The translations under genes and the position numbers were made by a program. Shown piece after piece: positions 47,056 to 56,076 of a stretch of 64,000 nt of DNA (position 1 is its first letter; the number at the start of each line of letters is the position of its first letter). A model generated the notes under the pieces. That model made no database searches. It had not been told where the DNA came from and saw only the letters and a program-made list of their open reading frames with translations. Source of the stretch: Synechococcus sp. PROS-U-1 (GTDB taxonomy: Bacteria; Cyanobacteriota; Cyanobacteriia; PCC-6307; Cyanobiaceae); assembly GCF_014279755.1 (NCBI RefSeq), contig NZ_CP047951.1, positions 248,001-312,000 on the forward strand, in the 5' to 3' direction.

Positions 47056-48092
47056 CAGACCACTTTCTCCATCATCTGGTGGTGTTCGACGTAGTCGAGG
47101 CTCCATTCGCTGGGGTCTTCGGAGATGCGCTGCTGCAGACGCTCGTACACCGTGTCTGCAGCGCTGTCACCGGCAGCACTTGCGAAGCTGTGGCGGCTCC
47201 AGCTGCGGATCGTCGCCATCAGACCGGCGGCGAAAGCAGCCGTGTCACCGTTCTCGTTCCAGCGGCGTCGGTACGGGCACTTCACATAGACCGTGCGCTC
47301 GTCCACGAGGCGCAGTCCGTTGCGGTAGGCGGGGCTGCTCTCGTCCTTCAGCGGAGCCATGAACTCCTCAGGGGACTTGTAGAAATTCAGAACGGTGCCT
47401 TGTTTGTATTGCTCCGCGTTAATCAGGCCTTCCTCAGCCATGGCGTGCCAGATCTGGTGCAACTGGTCGTGCACATTGCGGGTTTCGCCGCCGTTATGAC
47501 CGAGATAACGGCCTTCGCCATCACGGGAGAGGTTCACCGTCAGCAGTCGCCCGCCCACCTTCAGCTCGCGGCTGCGCAGTTCGAGGACGTGGTTCCAGTC
47601 CTTCATCGCCTGGGCGGTGAAACGCTGAAGGGCGTCGGCATCTCCTGAGGCCAGCACGTGGGTGTGGCTGTCGAGTGGTCCGGGAGAGGCGCTCAGCCAG
47701 TGCATGGCGGTCGCGGAGAAGCCGAAGCTCACGCTGTCCGGGGCCACGGAGGGTTCGTAGAAGCTGCGGGCACTCACCAGCACTGTTGGCTTCGGATCAC
47801 GGGGGATCTGCAAGGCCAGGTTTTCAGCCAGAGCAAGGTTGTCGTTGCTCGGTAAGTCGTTACCGATCAGCGTCAGGTGAGCATTCGGCTGGTTGGCATG
47901 CAAGCGATCCAGCACTTCATTCCAGAGCCCCACGGCAGTGCCTCCATCGGCAGCTCCGTAATCGATCAGGACATGGCTGTCTGCGACAGCCAGTTGATTC
48001 ACACAAGTCAAGGCCCAGTCCGAGGCGGCTTCAATGCACAGAAGAGCGCCTTCGGTCTGCGCGCTGTAACCCGTGGTCATGGCGATGGCCAT
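47055..48092 (-). CDS. SABATH-family SAM-dependent methyltransferase
   Basis: 345-residue methyltransferase, first gene of the operon. SABATH marks: SAM loop VLIDYGAADGG (41-51), GNDLPSND (77-84), the FSATAMHWLSASPGP motif (125-139) that equals plant SSYSLHWLS, and ELKVGGRLLTVNLSRDG. SABATH enzymes methylate carboxyl groups (salicylate, jasmonate, indole-acetate) or ring nitrogens (caffeine, theobromine, and in coffee nicotinate to trigonelline). A ring-N methylation of picolinate is my inference. ATG at 48092 or 48080 (4 codons in) could be the start. Follows rdgB after 69 bp with no visible terminator, so read-through from pgm-rdgB is possible. Confidence 0.9.
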   Translation of the reverse strand: MAIAMTTGYSAQTEGALLCIEAASDWALTCVNQLAVADSHVLIDYGAADGGTAVGLWNEVLDRLHANQPNAHLTLIGNDLPSNDNLALAENLALQIPRDPKPTVLVSARSFYEPSVAPDSVSFGFSATAMHWLSASPGPLDSHTHVLASGDADALQRFTAQAMKDWNHVLELRSRELKVGGRLLTVNLSRDGEGRYLGHNGGETRNVHDQLHQIWHAMAEEGLINAEQYKQGTVLNFYKSPEEFMAPLKDESSPAYRNGLRLVDERTVYVKCPYRRRWNENGDTAAFAAGLMATIRSWSRHSFASAAGDSAADTVYERLQQRISEDPSEWSLDYVEHHQMMEKVV

Positions 48093-48161
48093 GGACCTCG
48101 TCAGCGGCAGGTCTCACCGTACAGACCATGTCCCGGGGCCCTTTGTATCCGTGGTTCTTCT

Positions 48162-48743
48162 TCAGGATGCTTCGAGCAACTGACGCAGTTTGGGTTCCAG
48201 CAGGGTGAAGGCCTTGCCGCGGTGGCCGTGCTGCTTTTTCTCCGCCAAAGGCATCTCGGCGAAGGTGCGGCCGGTTCCAGCGACTTCGAAGATTGGGTCG
48301 TAGCCAAAGCCTTGATCCCCCCGGGGAGATGCTGTGATCAAGCCGTCGCAACGGCCTTCCACCTCCAGCAGGATCGTGCCGTCTGGCGCGGCGATGCAGA
48401 GGGCGGCGCAGAAATAGGCCTCGCGTTGGTTCGATCCCTTCAGGGCCTTCAACAGTCGTGCAATGCGCTCTGGATCGGTGGGGGCGTAGCGGGCGGAGTG
48501 AACGCCAGGGGCGCCATCAAGGGCATCAACGCTGAGGCCTGAATCGTCGGCCAAAGCCCATTCGCCTTTTGCAGCTGCAACGGATTGGGCTTTAAGACGG
48601 GCATTTGCAGCAAACGTGGTGCCTGTTTCCTCCACCTCCAAGCCCTCAGGCTGGGGGCACACGGTGACGGGGACGGCCTGCAGCAGACCCTGAAATTCAC
48701 GAATTTTTCCGGCGTTCCCGCTGGCGATGACCAGTGTCTTCAT
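48162..48743 (-). CDS. rdgB: XTP/dITP diphosphatase
   Basis: Housecleaning enzyme that removes ITP, XTP and dITP. 193 residues: IASGNAGKIREFQGLL at the N terminus, ETGTTFAANARLKA, ADDSGLSVDALDGAPGV, and DQGFGYDPIFEV, all typical of RdgB/HAM1. The ATG at 48743 overlaps the mutase stop by 4 bp. Confidence 0.96.
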   Translation of the reverse strand: MKTLVIASGNAGKIREFQGLLQAVPVTVCPQPEGLEVEETGTTFAANARLKAQSVAAAKGEWALADDSGLSVDALDGAPGVHSARYAPTDPERIARLLKALKGSNQREAYFCAALCIAAPDGTILLEVEGRCDGLITASPRGDQGFGYDPIFEVAGTGRTFAEMPLAEKKQHGHRGKAFTLLEPKLRQLLEAS

Positions 48744-50203
48744 GCGGCCTCTGCGAACTGCCTGGCCCAGGCCAGCACTGCATCCACCCGATCAGCATCC
48801 GGACCTTCGCAGTAGAGGCGCAGCAGAGGTTCGGTGCCTGAAAAGCGCAGCATCAGCCAGTGACTGGGCCCCATCCTCAGTTTGATCCCGTCTGTGGTGA
48901 TCACGTCCAGTACCTCTACGCCTGCGACGGTCGAAGGTGTGCTCTGGGCCAACAGGGTCTCGAGCCTCCGGCGTGCCTCCATGTCAGCCAACCGCAGGTC
49001 GAGGCGGTCGTAGTGGCTGCTGCCTCCGTGCTGCTGCTGAAGAGCATCCAGCCGAGCTCCCAGGGGTTGTTTGCCTTCTACAAGGGCTTCCAGCACCAGC
49101 ATCGCCGCGAAGAGTGCGTCCCGCTCGGGCAGGTGCATGCCAAAACCGACACCACCAGATTCCTCGCCGCCGATCAGCACGTCCCCCACCAGCATCTCTG
49201 CGGCGATGTATTTGAAGCCCACTGCGAGCTCAAGAACGTCGCGCCCCTGGGCTTCCGCCACCAGCCGCATCAGATCTGAGCCGCTGACGGTCTTGACCAC
49301 CGTGCCCGGCAGCTGCCGGGCACGGGCCAGGTGATCGATCAACAGGGGCATCAGGAGCTGGGTGCTGCAGAACCGACCGGTTTCATCCACGGCGGCGATG
49401 CGATCACCATCGCCGTCGAACACCAGCCCTACGGCGGGAGTCCCGGCGGTTGTTGAGGCCTTGACCGAAGTGATCAGTTCTGCGAGGTAAGGCGCCAGGG
49501 GTTCCGGCGGATGACCACCGAACAAAGGGTTGCGATCGCTGCGGATTTCCTCAACCACTCCATGGGCGTCAGGGCCAAGCAGTTCCGTCACACACCCGGC
49601 CGCTGATCCGTGCATCGGATCCACGATCACCTTCAGGTTGATGGCCTTGAGGCCGCGCACCAGTGCGGGGAGGTCCAGCTTGCGCCGCAGACCCTCAAGA
49701 TGCTCACCGCGACCATCAAAACGGGGGACATCTGCCTTGATCGGTGCCGTGATGCCGCCGGCGGCCAGGCGTCGTTCCACCGCGGCGGTGAAGTCTCCCT
49801 CGACCGATCCACCGAAGGGGCCCTTGATCTTCAGCCCCAGCCACTCCGGCGGGTTGTGACTGGCGGTGATCACCAGAGCTCCCAGGGCTTTGCGCTCCAC
49901 CACGGCCCAGCTGCAGGCGGGTGTGGGGACAGCGGTGTCTGTCAGCAGAGGCTCGAGTTCACAACCCCGTACGGCGGCAGCGATGGCTTCCCCAAGTTCG
50001 GGGGCAAGGAAGCGCCGGTCGTAACCGATGACCACCGTTCGGCTGTTGAGGCCCTCTGGTGCGCGATGCGCGAGCTCCTGGGCAGCGGCAGCGGCAACGG
50101 GTAAGAGCCGTTCCACCGTGATGTCGACGCCGATGATTCCGCGCCAGCCATCGGTGCCGAACTTGATCGGAGCTGGGCTTAGGGGGAGGGGAGCCGACGC
50201 CAT
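48740..50203 (-). CDS. phosphoglucomutase/phosphomannomutase family protein
   Basis: Alpha-D-phosphohexomutase of 487 residues, interconverting sugar 1- and 6-phosphates. N-terminal IKFGTDGWRGIIG; active-site phosphoserine loop ITASHNPPEWLGLK; metal-binding loop DGDGDRIAAVDETGR; sugar loop GGEESGG; phosphate loop RFSGTEPLLRLYCE. Substrate could be glucose, mannose or glucosamine phosphate; the sugar-nucleotide genes nearby would need glucose 1-phosphate. Overlaps rdgB by 4 bp. Confidence 0.92.
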   Translation of the reverse strand: MASAPLPLSPAPIKFGTDGWRGIIGVDITVERLLPVAAAAAQELAHRAPEGLNSRTVVIGYDRRFLAPELGEAIAAAVRGCELEPLLTDTAVPTPACSWAVVERKALGALVITASHNPPEWLGLKIKGPFGGSVEGDFTAAVERRLAAGGITAPIKADVPRFDGRGEHLEGLRRKLDLPALVRGLKAINLKVIVDPMHGSAAGCVTELLGPDAHGVVEEIRSDRNPLFGGHPPEPLAPYLAELITSVKASTTAGTPAVGLVFDGDGDRIAAVDETGRFCSTQLLMPLLIDHLARARQLPGTVVKTVSGSDLMRLVAEAQGRDVLELAVGFKYIAAEMLVGDVLIGGEESGGVGFGMHLPERDALFAAMLVLEALVEGKQPLGARLDALQQQHGGSSHYDRLDLRLADMEARRRLETLLAQSTPSTVAGVEVLDVITTDGIKLRMGPSHWLMLRFSGTEPLLRLYCEGPDADRVDAVLAWARQFAEAA

Positions 50204-50256
50204 GGCACAGCCTGCACTTCAGTGGATCTAGCAGCTGGCAGCCGTAGGGTCGGCGG

Positions 50257-51732
50257 ATGGGTGACACCCCGCCTGCCGACAACCCCCTCACCGACCGGTT
50301 GCTGCGCAGTTGGCTGCGTTGCCGTCGCAAGGCCTGGCTGGATCGCCACGGGGATCCAGCAGAACGACGCTGGACCGCCCACCGCAATCTTCTGCTCGAT
50401 GACCAGCAGCGGTGTTTTGTGGCGTTGGTGCCCCGAAAACCAGACCATGGCTTGGCCGCTTGTGCTGCTGGTGCCGAGGCCGTTGTGGGTCTGCGGTTGA
50501 AGGGTCTGGGGCCCTCCGGTGAACCCCTGGAGGCGCATCCTCCCCTGCTCCGGCGGGTCAAGGGCCAGAGCCGCTGGGGTGACTTCGCCTACCAACCGGT
50601 GTTGGCACGTCAGGGCCGCCGCACCACCCGGGAACATCAGCTTCCTCTGGCCCTGATGGCTCTGCTCCTCGAGCAGGAGCAACAGGCTGATGTCCCATCC
50701 ATGCTGGTTCTGGGCGGCGGCGGCCGACGGCTGGAACAGGAGCGGGTCCATCTGTCGAACGGCCTGCGCCGACAGCTTGCGGAAGGGCTGCGCAAACTGC
50801 AGGCCGACCTCGAGCGACCGCTCCCCCCTCCCTTGGCGGCCGACCGCCGCAAGTGCTCACTCTGCAGCTGGCGGGTGACCTGCAACGCCGTGGCGGCGGA
50901 GGAAGGACATCTGAGTGAGGTCAGTGGCATCGGGGCCAAGCGGCGTGAAATGTTGCTGGAACTTGGGATTCGCGGTCTCTCCGATCTGGCCGCTGCTGAT
51001 CCGACGCAGCTCGCCGAGCGGATGCAACGCTTTGGGGATCAGCATGGGGAGGTGGCTGCTTCCCTCGTGGCCCAGGCCAGGGCGCAGCGGGATGGTCGCG
51101 TTGAACGTTTGGACGCCGCACCGGTCCTTCCGGAATTGCGCGACTGCCCTGGTGTGCTCCTGTACGACATCGAGTCCGATCCAGATGCCCGTCACGACTT
51201 TCTCCACGGTTTTCTGGTTTTGCCCAGAACTGAAAGTGGGGACTGGGACCTTGCGTCAGTGGCGTATCACCCGATCCTGGCTCTGGCTGAGCACGGCGAA
51301 GCCCGTTGTTGGCTCCGGCTGCAACGGTTGCTCAATCACTATCGGAGCTGGCCGATTCTTCACTACGGGGAAACAGAAAGCCTCGCCCTGAGGCGGCTTG
51401 CTGAGCGGCGGGGCGCTGCTGAGGACGAGCTGCTGCAGCTTCGTCATCGTCTCGTGGATGTGCATGCCCGGGTGCGGCGTCACTGGCGCCTGCCGTTGGC
51501 CAGTTACGGCCTCAAGGCCGTCGCCGGTTGGCAGGGATTTCACTGGAATCAGGCCGGTGCCGACGGGGCCCGGGCGTTGCTGTGGTGGAGGCAGTGGCAG
51601 GGCGATGGTCTCCATCGACGCGGCAACAGGCATGGGCTGCGCTGGATCTTTGATTACAACCGCGATGACTGCCTCGCCACCTGGGCCGTTGCCGCCTGGT
51701 TGCTTCAGCGAGATCAGGGCTCGGGATCCTGA
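50257..51732 (+). CDS. TM0106-family RecB-like nuclease with RNase H-like domain
   Basis: 491-residue protein. N-terminal half resembles Cas4/RecB-type nucleases: an early cysteine (WLRCRRKAWLD) and a later cluster CSLCSWRVTC give the four cysteines of a 4Fe-4S site. The nuclease motif itself is doubtful: after GDFAYQP the usual E-x-K is not clear. A helix-hairpin-helix (VSGIGAKRREMLLELGI) follows, then a C-terminal RNase H-like 3'-5' exonuclease domain with LLYDIESDPD and FDYNRDDCLATW (DxE ... D). Domain order matches the TM0106 family, whose biology is poorly known. Its last 19 bp overlap the convergent ygfZ-like gene. Confidence 0.78.
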   Translation: MGDTPPADNPLTDRLLRSWLRCRRKAWLDRHGDPAERRWTAHRNLLLDDQQRCFVALVPRKPDHGLAACAAGAEAVVGLRLKGLGPSGEPLEAHPPLLRRVKGQSRWGDFAYQPVLARQGRRTTREHQLPLALMALLLEQEQQADVPSMLVLGGGGRRLEQERVHLSNGLRRQLAEGLRKLQADLERPLPPPLAADRRKCSLCSWRVTCNAVAAEEGHLSEVSGIGAKRREMLLELGIRGLSDLAAADPTQLAERMQRFGDQHGEVAASLVAQARAQRDGRVERLDAAPVLPELRDCPGVLLYDIESDPDARHDFLHGFLVLPRTESGDWDLASVAYHPILALAEHGEARCWLRLQRLLNHYRSWPILHYGETESLALRRLAERRGAAEDELLQLRHRLVDVHARVRRHWRLPLASYGLKAVAGWQGFHWNQAGADGARALLWWRQWQGDGLHRRGNRHGLRWIFDYNRDDCLATWAVAAWLLQRDQGSGS

Positions 51733-52508
51733 AACGCTTCAGGTCGGCTGATCCGGAGCTGTTCTCCATTGGGTCCCTCCAGCATTTCACTGGCAAGCCA
51801 CTGACGGCGCACCAGGGCCAGTCCAATCCAGCTCCCGTCGTGTTCCAGAGCACTGGTGATCACGCCGGCCCGCTCTCCGTCCAGTGTGAGTTTGGTGCCG
51901 GTCGAGAGCGGGCAGCGGCAGCTCCAACAGCGCAGCTGTTGTTTCACTCCCGCCTGGCCAACGAGTTTGGCCATGGTCTCCTGGCCCAGATAGCAGCCCT
52001 TCTCTGTGCTGATCCGTGCGACGAGTCCGAGTTCCAGAGGGTTGGTCTCGCCATTGAGTTCACCGGGTCCCGGTGGGAAGCCGCTCTGGAGCCGCCAACG
52101 CTCCAACACTGCTGCATTGACGGGCTGTCCGGATGCCCAAGGTTCCGGCAGTGCCGCATTTGGCTCGAACCAGGCCGCAGCAGTGTTGGGCTCCAGCCAC
52201 TGCAGCCGGCGCAGCTGGTCCAGAGGCTGGAGTCGTATCCGATCGGCCGGAAAGATCACTTGATCGAATCCGGCCTGAACGGCAGATGCATCCCCCGCTA
52301 GAACGATCACATCAGCTCCGTCCGCATCCAGACGGACTTCCAGCACCGCACGCAAGCGTCCCGTCGCCGTCAGCCAGCAGGTTTGAAGCAGATCTCCAGG
52401 GTGGAGTGTGCTGAGGTCAGCACTGGTCTGGCCTTGGAGAAACTGGCGTGCTCCGCTGCCGTTCAGGCGCAGCCGGGGAAGGTTGGCGTCCCAAAACAGC
52501 ATGGTCAT
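51714..52508 (-). CDS. ygfZ: YgfZ/GcvT-like folate-binding protein
   Basis: 264-residue folate-binding protein that assists iron-sulfur enzymes, such as MiaB in E. coli. The YgfZ signature [13 protein letters not shown] is complete (KGCYxGQE), with [10 protein letters not shown] near the N terminus as in the GcvT fold. Glycine cleavage T-protein is excluded by length. ATG at 52508 overlaps the pyrE stop (ATGA); translationally coupled. Confidence 0.9.
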   Translation of the reverse strand: MTMLFWDANLPRLRLNGSGARQFLQGQTSADLSTLHPGDLLQTCWLTATGRLRAVLEVRLDADGADVIVLAGDASAVQAGFDQVIFPADRIRLQPLDQLRRLQWLEPNTAAAWFEPNAALPEPWASGQPVNAAVLERWRLQSGFPPGPGELNGETNPLELGLVARISTEKGCYLGQETMAKLVGQAGVKQQLRCWSCRCPLSTGTKLTLDGERAGVITSALEHDGSWIGLALVRRQWLASEMLEGPNGEQLRISRPEAFQDPEP

Positions 52509-53077
52509 GCCGGTGTGAAAGCGGCGATTTCAGTCAGTTTGTAAAGGCTGATCAATTCCAGATCGTCAGCGGCCATGGCGGCGTCGCCCCCTTCTTCCCG
52601 GTCGACGATGGTGACGACCCGGTTCACGCCGTAGCCGGCGTCGCGCAGCTGCCGGACCGCCTTGAGGGAGGACCCCCCAGTGGTCACAACGTCTTCCAGA
52701 ACTGTGATCAGAGATCCGGGGGCTGGTAGCGGTCCCTCCAGCCATGCTCCGGTGCCATGGCCTTTGGCTTCCTTGCGCACGATCAGTGCATCCAGGTTCC
52801 GGCCCTGATCGGCGGCGGCCATGGCGACACCACTTACTAGTGGGTCGGCACCGAGGGTGAGGCCGGCCACGGCGACCGCATCAGCTTCCACGTGCGTCAG
52901 CATGGCCCGACTGATCAAGGCCAGTCCGGAGCCGCTCAGGCTCACGGGCTTGCAGTTCACGTAATGCTCGCTCTTGCGGCCTGAGGCAAGGGTGAAGTCT
53001 CCGCGCCGGTAGGCCAGGGTGGCCAGGCGGTGCAGCAGGTTCTCCCGCTCAGTCAGGACACTCGACGATTCAGGCAT
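52505..53077 (-). CDS. pyrE: orotate phosphoribosyltransferase
   Basis: Pyrimidine synthesis step from orotate and PRPP to OMP. 190 residues: [17 protein letters not shown], the PRPP loop [16 protein letters not shown], and [15 protein letters not shown]. Full-length OPRTase. Divergent from the small exported protein with a 32-bp gap. Confidence 0.96.
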   Translation of the reverse strand: MPESSSVLTERENLLHRLATLAYRRGDFTLASGRKSEHYVNCKPVSLSGSGLALISRAMLTHVEADAVAVAGLTLGADPLVSGVAMAAADQGRNLDALIVRKEAKGHGTGAWLEGPLPAPGSLITVLEDVVTTGGSSLKAVRQLRDAGYGVNRVVTIVDREEGGDAAMAADDLELISLYKLTEIAAFTPA

Positions 53078-53109
53078 GGGACTGGCCGCGCTTCGCAGGT
53101 GTCCTTAGT

Positions 53110-53634
53110 TTGCGCGTAGAGCTGTTTCTTCCGGTGCTGCTGCGCTCGTTCTTTTGCTCAGGATTGCTGGTGCTCGCCGGTCCATCGGTGCTGGCAGGCC
53201 CGCTGTTCTGCACCACCAGCGTCGAGGCTCCTCCACCCTGCAGTCGTTCTGCACCCGTGGAGGTGACGGTGTGCCATCCCACGGAGACCACCAGTGAGTT
53301 GATCAACCGTCGCCTCTACACCTGGACGTCACCCATGGCCCGGGGCGTGGATCCCCTGCATCAACTGACCGATGTTCTGGGTATCGCCGTTGGAGGAATC
53401 GAGGGGAATCGGGTGATGGGGCTGGGTTTTTCGGACCAGACCCTGGTCTGGGACGGGTCTGCACTGCACAACACGACGGGAGCTCTGCTCGAGGAACAGA
53501 CCCCGGCACTGCCGTTGCGAACCCTGGATATTCCGAGTGGATTTGATGGCAGTCTCGCGGCCACCGGCGTGAATGAACCTGGTCTAGAGCCGCCCCGAGC
53601 TGAAGACTTCCCCGACATCACTCCCCTGTGGTAA
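53110..53634 (+). CDS. small exported hypothetical protein
   Basis: Up to 174 residues with a signal-peptide-like N terminus (SFFCSGLLVLAGPSVLAGP) and a mature part with a CSRS-type and a VTVCHP-type cysteine and an Asp/Glu/Pro-rich ending (DFPDITPLW). No family recognised. The start is uncertain: TTG at 53110 or GTG at 53134, neither with a clear RBS. The region before it is only 32 bp, shared with the divergent pyrE. Confidence 0.5.
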   Translation: MRVELFLPVLLRSFFCSGLLVLAGPSVLAGPLFCTTSVEAPPPCSRSAPVEVTVCHPTETTSELINRRLYTWTSPMARGVDPLHQLTDVLGIAVGGIEGNRVMGLGFSDQTLVWDGSALHNTTGALLEEQTPALPLRTLDIPSGFDGSLAATGVNEPGLEPPRAEDFPDITPLW

Positions 53635-53646
53635 CACTCTCCTTGA

Positions 53647-53719
53647 GGGGGTCTAGCAATCTGGTGAATGCAGCGAACTCATAATTCGCCTAAGGCGAGT
53701 TCGATCCTCGCGACCCCCA
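53647..53719 (+). tRNA. tRNA with anticodon CAU (probably elongator tRNA-Met)
   Basis: A 73-nt cloverleaf reads through. Acceptor GGGGGTC (53647-53653) pairs with GACCCCC (53712-53718) with discriminator A53719. The D arm is short (GCAA ... ATGC with a 13-22 mismatch). The anticodon stem GCGAA/TTCGC encloses CTCATAA, anticodon CAT. The T arm GCGAG-TTCGATC-CTCGC is perfect. CCA is not encoded. It lacks the three G-C pairs of initiator tRNA and the 1-72 mismatch, so it is not tRNA-fMet. It could be elongator Met or the lysidine-type Ile tRNA; I prefer Met. Confidence 0.85.
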
Positions 53720-53732
53720 TTCCCCCCTGTTG

Positions 53733-55016
53733 ATGCGGCTCCTCCTGCTGGCTGTCCTGCTGGTTCTGCCGGCCTTCTTCGCGGCCGCAGAGGTGGCTTT
53801 ATTGCGGCTTCGCCCCAGCCGCGTCGAAGTGCTGGTGGAAGAAGAGCAGGCTGGCGCGCGTTCCATTCAGCGTCTGCAGCGACGCCTGCGGAGAGCGCTG
53901 CTGGTCTCCCAGCTGGGGGCCACTCTCGCTCTGGTGGCCCTGGGTTGGGCCGGCCGCGGTCTTGGGGGAAGGCTTTGGTCGGATGGGGCCCTGGGTGTGG
54001 CCTGGCGCGACACAGGGCTGTTCCTCGGCATCGTGCTGCTGGCCACGCTGGTGGCTGGTCTGTTGCCCAAGGCTTGGGTGCTGAACCGTCCGGAATCCTC
54101 GGCGCTTCGACTTGTGCCCCTGCTCGAGGTGGTGATGCGTTGTCTGGCACCGCTGCTCAACTTGCTTGAGGCACTGGCGGGCCTGCTGATGCGTCTGCTT
54201 GGTTTGGCTCCCCAGTGGGATGTGTTGGTGCCAGCACTCTCTGCCGGTGAATTGGAAACCCTTGTGGAATCGGGGCGGGTCACGGGTTTGTTCCCCGATG
54301 AGAAAAGCATTCTTGAAGGTGTCTTCGCCCTGCGGGACACCCAGGTGCGGGAGGTGATGGTGCCGCGGTCCGGGATGGTCACGCTGCCGGCCACGGTCCG
54401 TTTCGCCGAAATGATGGAAGCCGTGCATCACACCCGTCACGCGCGGTTCCCGGTGATCGGCCAGTCGCTGGATGACGTGCGCGGCGTTCTGGATCTCCGC
54501 CAGATGGCCGAACCGATCGCAAGGGGGCAGCTCCAGGCCGATTCGCTGCTGGAGCCCTATCTCCAGCCTGCGGTCCCTGTGCTGGAGACTTGCACCCTGG
54601 CGGAGCTGCTGCCGATGATCCGCAGTGGCCAGCCGCTTCTCTTGGTGGTGGATGAGCACGGCGGCACCGAAGGGCTCGTCACAGCAGCAGATCTCACCGG
54701 AGAAATCGTCGGTGATGAGGACCCCGGAGAGACCGATGAACCGGACCTCATCGAGGAGAAGGACTCTTCTGGTTCCTGGCTAGTGGCGGGAGATCTGGAG
54801 ATCTTCGAGCTCAACCGTCAGCTGGATCTCGATCTGCCGGAAGCAGATGACCATCACACCCTGGCGGGTTTCCTGCTGGAGCGTCTTCAGCACATTCCAG
54901 CCGCCGGAGAGGCGCTGCATTTCAACGGCCTGCAGTTCGAGATCACAGCCATGGCTGGGCCACGCATTGAGCGGGTCCGGCTCGTTCTTCCCAGTTCAGT
55001 GGATGATCTCGAATGA
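53733..55016 (+). CDS. CNNM/CorC-type membrane protein with CBS pair
   Basis: 427-residue protein: DUF21 membrane domain (about 1-180, four hydrophobic segments beginning MRLLLLAVLLVLPAFFAAAEVALLRL), then a CBS pair (PDEKSILEGVFALRDTQVREVMVPRSGMVTLPATV; EHGGTEGLVTAADL) and a C-terminal CorC/HlyC domain (GSWLVAGDLEIFELNRQL). Family members are thought to move or sense Mg or other divalent cations. ATG 53733 preferred over TTG 53730. The tRNA lies 13 bp upstream. Confidence 0.88.
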   Translation: MRLLLLAVLLVLPAFFAAAEVALLRLRPSRVEVLVEEEQAGARSIQRLQRRLRRALLVSQLGATLALVALGWAGRGLGGRLWSDGALGVAWRDTGLFLGIVLLATLVAGLLPKAWVLNRPESSALRLVPLLEVVMRCLAPLLNLLEALAGLLMRLLGLAPQWDVLVPALSAGELETLVESGRVTGLFPDEKSILEGVFALRDTQVREVMVPRSGMVTLPATVRFAEMMEAVHHTRHARFPVIGQSLDDVRGVLDLRQMAEPIARGQLQADSLLEPYLQPAVPVLETCTLAELLPMIRSGQPLLLVVDEHGGTEGLVTAADLTGEIVGDEDPGETDEPDLIEEKDSSGSWLVAGDLEIFELNRQLDLDLPEADDHHTLAGFLLERLQHIPAAGEALHFNGLQFEITAMAGPRIERVRLVLPSSVDDLE

Positions 55017-55053
55017 AGGCCGATAGTCTTCCCCCAACCAACCACCCGTGCTG

Positions 55054-56061
55054 ATGTCTCCCGACCCCATGGTCCCAGTGAAGGTCGGGGTGATCGGAAT
55101 CGGCAACATGGGCTGGCACCACGCCCGGGTGCTCAGTCTTCTTCGGGATGCCGATCTGGTGGGGGTCGCGGATCCCGATGCTGAACGCGGACAGCTCGCC
55201 ACAGAGCAATTCGGCTGCCGCTGGTTCGCGGACTACAACGCCATGCTCTCCGAGGTGGAGGCCGTCTGCATCGCTGTTCCAACCCTCCTGCACCACCCCG
55301 TGGGTCTGGCTTGTCTTCGTGCTGGTGTGCATGTTCTGATCGAAAAGCCGATCGCGGCGAGTCAGGACGAGGCCACCGCGCTGATTGAGGCCGCGACTGC
55401 AGCGGGTCGTCTGCTGCAGGTTGGTCACATCGAGCGGTTCAACCCCGCGTTTCGTGAACTCATCAAGGTGGTCGCTAACGAGGAGGTGGTGGTCCTCGAG
55501 GGGCGGCGCCACAGCCCCCACTCCGATCGGGCCAATGATGTCTCCGTGGTGCTGGATCTGATGATCCATGACATCGATCTTGTGCTGGAGCTGGCCAAGG
55601 CACCCGTGGTGCGACTTGCCGCTGCCGGTGGTCGCAGTGCCGAGGGGCCGATCGATTACGTCAATGCAACGCTGGGCTTCGAGAACGGTGTCGTGGCCAG
55701 CCTCACGGCCAGCAAGATGAGCCACCGCAAAATCCGCAGCCTCAGTGCTCACTGCCGTTCGAGCCTGGTGGAGACAGACTTCCTCAACCACACCCTGCAC
55801 ATCCATCGCCGCGCCCATGAGTGGTACTCCGCCGATCACGGTGAGCTGCTGTACCGCAATGACGGCTTCATCGAGGAGGTGAGCACCACGTCGATCGAAC
55901 CCCTCTATGCAGAGCTGGAGCACTTCCTCCAGTGCGTGCGCGGTCGGGAAACTCCTGCGGTGGACGGTCTTCAGGCATCGCGGGCTCTCAAGTTGGCGGA
56001 TTTGATCGAGCAGGCGGTCGAACACCCCGATACCGGGGCGCCCTTGCCTGCACCGATCTGA
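55054..56061 (+). CDS. Gfo/Idh/MocA-family oxidoreductase
   Basis: NAD(P)-dependent oxidoreductase of about 335 residues. Rossmann motif GVIGIGNMGWHHARVL, the LIEKPIAAS stretch with the family lysine, and LLQVGHIERFNPAFREL. Substrate probably a sugar or sugar nucleotide; its placement among surface-sugar genes is suggestive only. Start candidates GTG 55048, ATG 55054 and ATG 55069; the first good RBS is not evident. A myo-inositol or UDP-sugar dehydrogenase cannot be excluded. Confidence 0.85.
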   Translation: MSPDPMVPVKVGVIGIGNMGWHHARVLSLLRDADLVGVADPDAERGQLATEQFGCRWFADYNAMLSEVEAVCIAVPTLLHHPVGLACLRAGVHVLIEKPIAASQDEATALIEAATAAGRLLQVGHIERFNPAFRELIKVVANEEVVVLEGRRHSPHSDRANDVSVVLDLMIHDIDLVLELAKAPVVRLAAAGGRSAEGPIDYVNATLGFENGVVASLTASKMSHRKIRSLSAHCRSSLVETDFLNHTLHIHRRAHEWYSADHGELLYRNDGFIEEVSTTSIEPLYAELEHFLQCVRGRETPAVDGLQASRALKLADLIEQAVEHPDTGAPLPAPI

Positions 56062-56076
56062 CGAACCTGTCGCGGA

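Noticed and set aside
53647-53719. Initiator tRNA-Met
   Set aside because: Lacks the G-C-rich anticodon stem and the unpaired 1-72 position of initiator tRNA.
54943-56025. 360-codon minus-strand frame opposite the Gfo/Idh/MocA gene
   Set aside because: Shadow frame without family match.
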